Source of the DNA: an uncultured Lentisphaeria bacterium
Lineage (GTDB): Bacteria; Verrucomicrobiota; Lentisphaeria; Oligosphaerales; Oligosphaeraceae
Direction of reading: 5' to 3'
DNA length: 29,434 nucleotides
Assembly (NCBI GenBank): GCA_934661755.1
Contig: CAKUJM010000035.1
Location: forward strand, 1-29,434
Position numbers and translations under genes: made by a program. Every line of letters begins with the position of its first letter. The stretch's first letter is position 1. Of this stretch, positions 16,078 to 22,405 are shown one piece after another. The notes below the pieces were generated by a model, which saw only the letters and a list, made by a program, of their open reading frames with translations, did not search any database and was not told the origin of the DNA.

Positions 16078-16629
16078 ATGAAGAAAAATTTCCGAATCTT
16101 GGCAGTCCTGGCAATTGCCGGCGCAGTCGTCCTTTCCACTGCCAGCGCCATGGCCCAGCCCGGCCCCGGCGGCTATTATGGCCCGCGCCATCATCATCAC
16201 GAGGGAATCTCCCGCGGCCGGATGAACACCATCACCGCGATTGGCGCGACCCTCGGCGTGCTTGACATCGCCTCGCGGGTGCTGGCGCCGCCAGTGGTGG
16301 TCAACCAGCCGGTCTATCCCGTCCCGGCCTACGGCACCACCACCACGACCACCTACTATCCGGCGCCGCCGTACTACACCGCCCCCTCGACCACGGTCTA
16401 CTACGGCAGTCCGGCCTATTACAGCGCTCCGGCCTATGTTGCGCCATACAGGTACATACCGCCGCGGTGGGACTACCGTCCGGCGCCGCCGCCGCGGTGG
16501 GACTACCGTCCGGCGCCGCCGCCACCGCCGCGTGGCGGCTACCGTGGAATGCCCGGCGGGCCGCCGCCCGGAGGCCATGGTCCCGGACACGGGCACGGCC
16601 ATGGCGGCCCCCGCGGCCATTGGCGATAG
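16078..16629 (+). CDS. Secreted low-complexity protein rich in Pro, Tyr, Gly and His
   Basis: A 183-residue protein with a clear signal peptide (basic start MKKNFR, hydrophobic core, ASAMA-Q cleavage site near residue 26). A short conserved-looking block after it (about 45-72) contains a hydrophobic AIGATLGVLDIASRVLAPP. The rest is low complexity: Thr/Tyr/Pro runs, two copies of PPRWDYRPAP, then Gly/His-rich sequence ending in His-Gly repeats. Such proteins are usually exported to the periplasm or surface; the His clusters could bind metal. AGGAGG 8 nt upstream fixes the start. It stands alone ahead of the sigma factor operon. Confidence 0.82.
   Translation: MKKNFRILAVLAIAGAVVLSTASAMAQPGPGGYYGPRHHHHEGISRGRMNTITAIGATLGVLDIASRVLAPPVVVNQPVYPVPAYGTTTTTTYYPAPPYYTAPSTTVYYGSPAYYSAPAYVAPYRYIPPRWDYRPAPPPRWDYRPAPPPPPRGGYRGMPGGPPPGGHGPGHGHGHGGPRGHWR
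16461..16520 (+). repeat. Perfect 30-bp tandem duplication inside the secreted-protein gene
   Basis: Two identical 30-bp units beginning GCCGCGGTGGGACTACCGTC lie at 16461-16490 and 16491-16520. The period is a multiple of three, so a ten-residue PPRWDYRPAP-type block is added without breaking the frame. Exact identity at the DNA level suggests a recent duplication. Confidence 0.9.
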
Positions 16630-16653
16630 CGCCATCCCCTGGCGTGGCGCAAC

Positions 16654-16686
16654 GGGGGGGCAACGGAGTATGGCGAGCCCCCCCCC
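16654..16686 (+). promoter_or_regulatory. G7/C9 homopolymer hairpin upstream of the sigma factor gene
   Basis: Seven G (16654-16660) and nine C (16678-16686) can pair across a 17-nt loop just 18 bp before the sigma factor start codon. No U-tract follows, so it is a poor terminator. It may limit ribosome access to the sigma gene. Homopolymers of this length also change length easily. Confidence 0.4.
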
Positions 16687-16704
16687 TCTCCACTGCATTG
16701 AAAG

Positions 16705-17310
16705 ATGAAAGACGACGCCTTGCTGACCAGCCCGACGCTATTGCGTGGGATCCGCAGTGATGACAATGCCGAATGGGAGCTGTCCACCACCGAGTTCTAC
16801 CGGCGGTATCGCGGCTTTGTGTTTTGCATCTGCCGTCGGCTGAGGATGCAGGATGCGGACATTGAGATTGTGATGAACAATGTCCTGGGGCGGTTCTTCG
16901 ACCGCGCCGGCAAGTGGACCTACAGGCCGGATCAGGGCGGTTTCCGCAAATTCTTCTCCACTGCGGTCCATAACGCCGCGGTGGATCTGTTGCGTCGCCG
17001 CAACCGCCAGCGGTCGGTGCCATTGCCGGACGGCACCGCCGAAGGCGGCGGCGCCGAGTTGCCGGACAACCGGGTGACGGAGGCGATTGAGCAGGCTGAA
17101 CGCGGCGAGCTGCTGCTGGAGGCCTGTCGCCAGGTGCAGGGGCAGGCAGCGGCGCCTGCCTGGCAGGCTTGGCAGAATTGCGTGGTCGGGGGGCAGGATC
17201 CGAAGAAGGTGGCGCGCTTCCTCGACGTGTCGCTGGCGACCGTCTACAACTACTGCAAGCAAGTCAGCCGGATGGTCCGCGAATGCTACGAATTGATGGA
17301 ACGCGAATAG
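16705..17310 (+). CDS. ECF-like sigma-70 family RNA polymerase sigma factor
   Basis: A 201-residue sigma factor with regions 2 and 4 only. Region 2 (about 30-100) has FYRRYRGFVFCICRRL, DIEIVMNNVLGRFF and a FRKFFSTAVHNAAVDLLRRR segment that fits core binding and -10 recognition. Region 4 (about 155-195) has KVARFLDVSLATVYNYCKQV, a helix-turn-helix. The type resembles sigma factors expanded in PVC bacteria. It is the first gene of a three-gene plus-strand unit with a zinc-finger protein (4-bp gap) and a kinase. Only weak ribosome binding sequence (GAAAG) precedes it. The genes it controls are unknown. Confidence 0.85.
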   Translation: MKDDALLTSPTLLRGIRSDDNAEWELSTTEFYRRYRGFVFCICRRLRMQDADIEIVMNNVLGRFFDRAGKWTYRPDQGGFRKFFSTAVHNAAVDLLRRRNRQRSVPLPDGTAEGGGAELPDNRVTEAIEQAERGELLLEACRQVQGQAAAPAWQAWQNCVVGGQDPKKVARFLDVSLATVYNYCKQVSRMVRECYELMERE

Positions 17311-17314
17311 AGCC

Positions 17315-17644
17315 ATGAACAGACATCTGTCACCGGAGGAGATCATCGTCCATGCCGCCGGCGGCGGCGGCCTGCTGTCACGGATGCGCTGCTGGATGCA
17401 TCTGCGGTCGTGCAGGATGTGCCGCATTGCGGTGGAAAGGGAGCAGCAGGATATGGCCGCCCAGCGGGAAATGGGCGCGGCGCTTCGCGGCTATGTCGCG
17501 GCCGTGGAGGAGTCTGCGACCGCGATGACTGCGGAGCCGACGTCGTTTTTCGCGTCCGCGGCGGAATCGCCTGACGGCGCAGATGACCGCCAGGCCGGTG
17601 CGGCGGCGCACTCCGCCGGCCATTCCAGGTCGCGGGGGGGCTGA
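17315..17644 (+). CDS. Small zinc-finger protein, putative anti-sigma factor
   Basis: A 109-residue protein with HLRSCRMC near residues 29-36, matching the Hx3Cx2C zinc-binding signature of ZAS anti-sigma factors. An upstream His/Glu could complete the site. No membrane segment is visible, so if it is an anti-sigma factor it is soluble. The second half is Ala/Ser-rich and probably disordered. Its place 4 bp after the sigma gene is the usual position for the matching anti-sigma factor. The low-complexity tail weakens certainty about the C-terminal end. Confidence 0.7.
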   Translation: MNRHLSPEEIIVHAAGGGGLLSRMRCWMHLRSCRMCRIAVEREQQDMAAQREMGAALRGYVAAVEESATAMTAEPTSFFASAAESPDGADDRQAGAAAHSAGHSRSRGG

Positions 17645-17656
17645 TGCTGCTGCCGG

Positions 17657-19297
17657 ATGGATTGTGCGTGGGTAGACAAGCAAATGGGCTCGGCGTCCGC
17701 ATCGCCCCACAATGACCCCGACGCCTATGTCGATCTGGTTCCGAGGGTGCTCCCCGGGATCATCCCGTTGCGCAAAATCAGCAGCGGCGGCTTTGGCACC
17801 GTGTGGCTGGCCGAGGATGCCATCGGCCGCAAGGTCGCGCTGAAGGTCTTTGATCCGAACTGCGTGGCCGGCGACCGCGAACGCGATGCCCTGCGCTGCT
17901 ATTGCCCCAACAGCAACACTTCCTATCCGAACCTGCTGGTGGTGTACCACATTTCCGCGGCCGGCGCCACGCCATTTTGCTATACCATGGAGCTGGCGGA
18001 CAACTTCAGCGCCTCGCCCGGCAGCCACACGACCGAGAACTATCTGGCTGACAGCCTGGAGCAGCGGATTCGCTGCTACGGACGGTTGAAGCTGGCGGAA
18101 ATCATCCGCATCACCCGCGGCATCATCCGGGGGCTGTCCCATCTGCATGAATGCGGGATTGCCCACCATGATATCAAGCCCGCAAACATCCTCTTTGTCG
18201 GCAACGAGGTCCGGATTGGCGACCTGAGCATCCTGGGGCAGATTGGCGACCGCGGGCATGGCGGCGGCACCGGCGGGTATCTTCCGCCGCCGGAATTCGG
18301 TAGCGAATTGGCGGGCGGGGGCGACCCCCAGGACGCCGACCTGTATGCGCTGGGAAAGACTGTCTACCGGATGATGACGGGGATGGGCGCCAACGACTTC
18401 GGAAGCATCCCGGAGGACGTCCTCCGGGACGCGCGTCTGAGGCGGCTCAATGGCTTCATCAACCACGCATGCGCCACCCGCCGCAGCGACCGCTTTGACG
18501 ACATCGCGGCCCTGTCCAGCGATTTTGAACGCAAGGTGGCCGCGCCATTCGAGGGCACGGTGCATTCTAGTGCCGTGAGCCGGCTGGTGCATCGGCTTCG
18601 GCCTCGCTATGTCAATGCGGCAGTCGGGCTGGGGATCGCCGCAGTGGTGGCTGTCGCCAGCAACTATTATTGGTCCGGAAACCGCCAGCATCCGGTGCAA
18701 TTTGTCGCCGTGGATGCCGACGTGCCTTCCAGCCTGGGGGCGGACGCCATGTGCATCTTCTCCGACGCCGTCTCCGCCGGGGTGGCGCCGCGCCCGGAAT
18801 GGGATTTCGCCGGCGGAACCGCCAGCTTCGCACTGCCGGCAAATGACGCTGGCGGGTTGCGCCAAATGCAGCTGCGGCTGCCGTCAATCACTCTGAAGGA
18901 CAGCTTCGAGATCTATTTCGAGGTGGTCTCCGAATTGCCGAAGGCGACGCTGCAATGCACCTTCACCGCCGTCGCGGATGGAGACGGCCGGGCGGAATTG
19001 ACACGCGAAATGAAAATCAGCCAGCCGCCAAGCCTGCGTGATTACACCGCCTCCGAAACTGCGGCCGCATCCTCCATGCCGGCAATGGGGATCCGGCTGA
19101 TCGGAATCGGCGGACAGCTGCTGTGGTGGTTCAATGGCATGGAATACCTTGACGCGGAGCTTCCCGGCAAGGGGCGGCCGATGGTCTTTTCACTGAGGAT
19201 CTCCGGACATGGCAATGGGGCCCTGTGGCTCCGGAACATCCGCATCTTCTGCAACTCCCCCGACAAGGCTCTGCGCGAGATGGAGGACTGGCGGTGA
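17657..19297 (+). CDS. Membrane-anchored Ser/Thr protein kinase with extracytoplasmic domain
   Basis: A 546-residue Hanks-type kinase. In the cytoplasmic half, the glycine loop is ISSGGFGTVW (41-50), the ATP-binding Lys is K63 (VALKVF), the catalytic loop is HHDIKPAN (D172), DLS (189-191) replaces DFG, and PPE (211-213) replaces APE. Catalytic Lys and both Asp are kept, so activity is likely. A transmembrane helix (about 319-337) is followed by about 200 residues that read as a beta-rich extracytoplasmic domain, possibly concanavalin-like, with FEIYFEVVSELP and FSLRISGHGNGALWLRNI. It follows the sigma and zinc-finger genes by 12 bp. A plausible role is to sense an outside signal and adjust the sigma factor by phosphorylation. 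A Met at residue 10 is an alternative start. Confidence 0.88.
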   Translation: MDCAWVDKQMGSASASPHNDPDAYVDLVPRVLPGIIPLRKISSGGFGTVWLAEDAIGRKVALKVFDPNCVAGDRERDALRCYCPNSNTSYPNLLVVYHISAAGATPFCYTMELADNFSASPGSHTTENYLADSLEQRIRCYGRLKLAEIIRITRGIIRGLSHLHECGIAHHDIKPANILFVGNEVRIGDLSILGQIGDRGHGGGTGGYLPPPEFGSELAGGGDPQDADLYALGKTVYRMMTGMGANDFGSIPEDVLRDARLRRLNGFINHACATRRSDRFDDIAALSSDFERKVAAPFEGTVHSSAVSRLVHRLRPRYVNAAVGLGIAAVVAVASNYYWSGNRQHPVQFVAVDADVPSSLGADAMCIFSDAVSAGVAPRPEWDFAGGTASFALPANDAGGLRQMQLRLPSITLKDSFEIYFEVVSELPKATLQCTFTAVADGDGRAELTREMKISQPPSLRDYTASETAAASSMPAMGIRLIGIGGQLLWWFNGMEYLDAELPGKGRPMVFSLRISGHGNGALWLRNIRIFCNSPDKALREMEDWR

Positions 19298-19356
19298 CTG
19301 CGCCCTTTGCCGGAGGGGGGGACGGAGGACCACACTATATTTTTTTCCAATCTGGT

Positions 19357-19385
19357 TTGGCAGCTTCCCGTTTTTCCGCTATATT
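19357..19385 (+). promoter_or_regulatory. Sigma-70-type promoter of gap
   Basis: TTGGCA (19357-19362), 17 bp, TATATT (19380-19385): one mismatch to consensus in each hexamer and ideal spacing. Transcription should start near 19392, leaving a leader of about 60 nt before gap. Confidence 0.75.
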
Positions 19386-19453
19386 ACTCCCATTCCCGAA
19401 ATCAGTTCCGTCTTCCCCCAAAAACAAATAACGACTAAGGAGATTCAGTTCTC

Positions 19454-20452
19454 ATGATCAAACTTGGCATCAATGGCTTCGGACGCATTGGCCGGATGGT
19501 CTTCCGCGCCGCAGTTGAAAACTTCGCCAACGACATCGAGGTTGTCGGCATCAACGATCTGCTGGAGCCGGATTATCTGGCGTACATGCTGAAGTATGAC
19601 AGCGTCCATGGCATCTTCAATCATGACATCAAGGTCGATGGCACCAACATGTATGTCGACGGCAAGAAGATCCGCCTGACCGCCGAGAAGGATCCCGCGA
19701 TGCTGAAGTGGGACGAGGTCGGGGCCGATGTCGTGGTCGAGTCCACCGGACTGTTCCTGACCGACGAGAAGGCGCGCGCCCACATCGCCGCCGGTGCCAA
19801 GAAGGTCATCATGAGCGCTCCGTCCAAGGACGCCACCCCGATGTTCGTCTACGGCGTCAACGACAAGTCCTATGCCGGGCAGGACATCATCTCCAACGCG
19901 TCCTGCACCACCAACTGCCTGGCTCCGCTGAGCAAGGTCCTGAACGACAAGTTCGGCATCAAGCGCGGTCTGATGACCACCATCCACGCCGCCACCGCCA
20001 CCCAGAAGACCGTCGACGGCCCGTCCAAGAAGGACTGGCGCGGCGGCCGCGGCATCCTGGAGAACATGATCCCGTCCTCCACCGGCGCCGCCAAGGCCGT
20101 GGGCAAGGTCCTGCCGGAACTCAACGGCAAGCTGACCGGCATGTCGGTGCGTGTCCCCACCTCCGATGTCTCCTTTGTCGATCTGACCTGCGAGCTGAAC
20201 ACCGAGTGCACCTACGAGGAAATCTGCGCCGCGATGAAGGCCGCCTCCGAGGGCGAGCTCAAGGGCATCCTGGGATACACCGAGGACGCCGTCGTCTCCA
20301 CCGACTTCCGTGGTTGCGCCAAGACCTCCATCTTCGACGCCAAGGCCGGCATCCAGCTGGACAAGACCTTTGTCAAGGTCTGCTCCTGGTATGACAACGA
20401 GTGGGGCTACTCCAACAAGGTCCTCGAGATGGCGCGTGTCATCAGCAAGTAA
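19454..20452 (+). CDS. gap: Glyceraldehyde-3-phosphate dehydrogenase, type I
   Basis: A 332-residue phosphorylating GAPDH of glycolysis. INGFGRIGRMVFRA opens the NAD-binding domain. The active-site motif SCTTNCLAPL places the catalytic Cys at 151, and TTIHAATATQKTVDGPS follows. It ends WYDNEWGYSNKVLEMA, as usual. GINDLLEP after the second strand fits NAD rather than NADP use. AGGAG lies 11 nt before the ATG. The codon use is strongly biased to C-ending codons, as expected for a highly expressed gene. It is a single-gene unit with its own promoter and terminator. Confidence 0.98.
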   Translation: MIKLGINGFGRIGRMVFRAAVENFANDIEVVGINDLLEPDYLAYMLKYDSVHGIFNHDIKVDGTNMYVDGKKIRLTAEKDPAMLKWDEVGADVVVESTGLFLTDEKARAHIAAGAKKVIMSAPSKDATPMFVYGVNDKSYAGQDIISNASCTTNCLAPLSKVLNDKFGIKRGLMTTIHAATATQKTVDGPSKKDWRGGRGILENMIPSSTGAAKAVGKVLPELNGKLTGMSVRVPTSDVSFVDLTCELNTECTYEEICAAMKAASEGELKGILGYTEDAVVSTDFRGCAKTSIFDAKAGIQLDKTFVKVCSWYDNEWGYSNKVLEMARVISK

Positions 20453-20492
20453 TCCGGTGGCAATCTGACTAGCCGGAGCTATGCGGCAATAT

Positions 20493-20534
20493 GAAATCCC
20501 GCCATTGCGCCTGAGTGCGCAGTGGCGGGATTTC
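20493..20534 (+). terminator. Intrinsic terminator downstream of gap
   Basis: GAAATCCCGCCATTGCGC pairs with GCGCAGTGGCGGGATTTC, an 18-bp stem with one T-G wobble and a 6-nt loop, followed by TTT. The stem is symmetric, so it may also stop transcripts coming from the minus-strand regulator operon. Confidence 0.85.
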
Positions 20535-20601
20535 TTTGGTTGCGCCGGAAACGGCGGCACGGGCGCGGGTGGGGACACCATCGCGCCGTTTCTTTTTCAG
20601 A

Positions 20602-20928
20602 TCAGGGGATGTAAAGCAGCTGTCCGTGGAAGCCGATCATGTGGGTGATGTGCATCATGCCATGGCTCATGGCGTGGCCGCTTTGCGTCCCGACGTGTCC
20701 GTCGCCCATCAGCGTGTTCGCCATGCTGTTGTGGTTCAAGCCGATGCCGGCCACGCCCCCGCCGTACCAGTGCCTGACGAACATCCAATATCCGCGCTTC
20801 GGATTCCTGCCGTCGGCGAAGTCCGGAGCGCACTGGCCGTCGCCGAACGCGACGAATGCCGAGGCGGCCATCGTGGCCAATGTGGCGGCGGCATGGGTGG
20901 GGCGGCAGTTCTTGTTTGCAAATCTCAT
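20602..20928 (-). CDS. Short H-X9-DG motif protein, probable truncated prepilin-like protein
   Basis: A 108-residue protein. HNSMANTLMGDGHVG matches the H-X9-DG motif seen at the C-terminus of the prepilin-like proteins abundant in Planctomycetes and Lentisphaerae. Those proteins are usually over 200 residues and open with an FTLIELLVVI-type prepilin sequence, which is absent here, so this may be a shortened or decayed copy. The tail is rich in His and Met (SHGMMHITHMIGFHG). The chosen ATG overlaps the regulator stop as ATGA, with GCGGA just before it, so it may be co-translated. Earlier Met codons at 20991 and 20973 exist inside the regulator gene. Confidence 0.6.
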   Translation of the reverse strand: MRFANKNCRPTHAAATLATMAASAFVAFGDGQCAPDFADGRNPKRGYWMFVRHWYGGGVAGIGLNHNSMANTLMGDGHVGTQSGHAMSHGMMHITHMIGFHGQLLYIP

Positions 20929-22046
20929 TTTCCGCAGGCTGACGAATGCATGGCGGCGTGGTGACTGGCGCATTGAGGCGGCTGGCGGCATGTGTCCGGC
21001 AGTGGCGACGGCTCGAAGTAGACCACTTCCCGCAGCAGCTCCTCGCGTTTTTGGGGGAATTGCCAGAAAAGATCAAGGCACTGTGACAGGATCTTGTTGA
21101 AATCAAAGGCGATATAGTGGACGTTGTCGATGAATTCCACGTCGGTGGGGATGTTGCAGTGGCTCACGATCTGGAGGTCGCGTCCGCAGACTATCCCGCG
21201 CTTTGCCAATACGCGCATCACCAGCGGCAGGAAGTTGTGGTTGGTGACGATCAGCCCGTCGGGATGCCGCTTCAGATTGTCGCTGAACAGTCCCTCCAGC
21301 TGCTGGGAGAAGAAGAGCGAGTCGGTGTGGCGAAGATCCATCGGCAGCAGCCATTCACTGGGGAAATAAATGTCGCGGTGGCGGCTTATCGTGTCAAGGA
21401 TCTGCAATTGCGACGGATTGTTCATCGTGTACTGGAAGACCCCTGCGACCCTGCGGCATCCCAGTTTCTCCAGCGTTTCGAGGCAGCGGGAGAACAGCTT
21501 GGAATGGTCGGTCGTGCTGTGAATGGAGTTCTGCTGCGGATCGGGGATGCGGTAGTCGAAGCTGATCAGCGGAAAGTCGTCGCGCACTCCGGTGATCTTG
21601 AGACGACCGAACGAGATGGCGCCGCAGAGGGTGTGGTTCCTGGCGTCGGTGAGGAAGCGCTCCATCTCCGAAGGCTGGGCGCTTTCCCAAAAACCGACAT
21701 AGTAGGGCTTGATGATGACCTGGCGGCCATTGCGGGTCAAGCCGCTGCCGGCCTTTATGAACGCCGACCATACCGAGTCCAGTGAAATGCGCTCCGACGA
21801 CCCGATTGGCAGCAGCAGGGCGCACGCATACAGATTCGGCGGGTTGTCGGAGACGTACATCCCGCTTCCGCCCCGCGATTCCAGAAAACCCTCTTCCTTC
21901 AGGATGTTGATGCATTTCTGGAAGGACGCGACGCTGGCGCCAAAGCGGACGAGCAGCTCCTGGCGGCAGGGTAGTTGCGACCCCGCCGGAAACTGGCCGC
22001 TCACCAGCATCCGGCGCAATTCTGTGGTGATGGACTTGTATTTCAT
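20925..22046 (-). CDS. GntR-type regulator with LacI-like ligand-binding domain
   Basis: A 373-residue regulator. The first 70 residues form a GntR winged helix (LVSGQFPAGSQLPCRQELLVRFGAS read as the HTH, then ILKEEGFLESRGGSGMYVS as the wing). The remainder is a type-1 periplasmic-binding fold like LacI/GalR sensors, as in AraR. VAGVFQYTMN and DGLIVTNHNFLPLVMRVLAKRG fit its subdomains. Such regulators respond to sugars. A promoter at 22082-22110 and a weak TTTAG/CTAAA inverted repeat over its -10 suggest autoregulation. The final 20 residues (Pro/His/Cys-rich) go beyond the normal fold. Confidence 0.9.
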   Translation of the reverse strand: MKYKSITTELRRMLVSGQFPAGSQLPCRQELLVRFGASVASFQKCINILKEEGFLESRGGSGMYVSDNPPNLYACALLLPIGSSERISLDSVWSAFIKAGSGLTRNGRQVIIKPYYVGFWESAQPSEMERFLTDARNHTLCGAISFGRLKITGVRDDFPLISFDYRIPDPQQNSIHSTTDHSKLFSRCLETLEKLGCRRVAGVFQYTMNNPSQLQILDTISRHRDIYFPSEWLLPMDLRHTDSLFFSQQLEGLFSDNLKRHPDGLIVTNHNFLPLVMRVLAKRGIVCGRDLQIVSHCNIPTDVEFIDNVHYIAFDFNKILSQCLDLFWQFPQKREELLREVVYFEPSPLPDTCRQPPQCASHHAAMHSSACGK

Positions 22047-22081
22047 GGGTCGGAATGGCAGAATTGTTCAGGTCATTTTAG

Positions 22082-22110
22082 ATAATATATGCCTAAATCA
22101 AAAAAAACAA
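22082..22110 (-). promoter_or_regulatory. Promoter of the GntR-type regulator gene
   Basis: On the minus strand TTGTTT (22110-22105), 17 bp, TATTAT (22087-22082), about 36 bp before the start codon. TTTAG (22077-22081) and CTAAA (22093-22097) flank the -10 as an inverted repeat and could be an operator. Confidence 0.55.
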
Positions 22111-22240
22111 ATGACGCCAGAAAAAAGGCGGCGGAAACGGAGATGAACGGAGGTTGCTTGTAAAATTTGTCTAATATTGTCATGAATTTTCCGGATTAGG
22201 AATTATCTTATGCAGTTTACCGGATTTATCCACATCCAGG

Positions 22241-22356
22241 ATCCGTGAAGCTGTTGATTTTGCGTCAGGATGAGGAATTTCGAGGGAGCGTACCGGGAGT
22301 ACGTGGCCGGAAAATGACGAAATCATGGCGCAAAAAAGCCACCTTCACGGATTCAG
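22241..22356 (+). repeat. Long imperfect hairpin element upstream of typA
   Basis: ATCCGTGAAG (22241-22250) is exactly mirrored by CTTCACGGAT (22343-22352). Pairing continues inward through TTTTGCGTCA against TGGCGCAAAAAA, with mismatches and wobbles. In the centre CGTAC (22289-22293) and GTACG (22299-22303) form a small inner hairpin. The right half recurs in degenerate form at 4111-4196. It could be a dispersed palindromic repeat or a structured leader RNA of typA, whose start lies 50 bp beyond. The rest of 22111-22240 shows no clear feature. Confidence 0.6.
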
Positions 22357-22405
22357 GTTCATCTCAAGGTGCATCAATTGCACACTACTTTAGTTTCATC
22401 CGTCC

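Noticed and set aside
15706..16698. Upstream extension of the RNase Y frame by 331 residues
   Set aside because: The extension is Gly/Arg-rich antisense of the secreted-protein gene and precedes the normal RNase Y N-terminal membrane helix.
17378..18865. Minus-strand open frame of 495 residues
   Set aside because: It is antisense to the kinase and zinc-finger genes and carries no recognisable motif.
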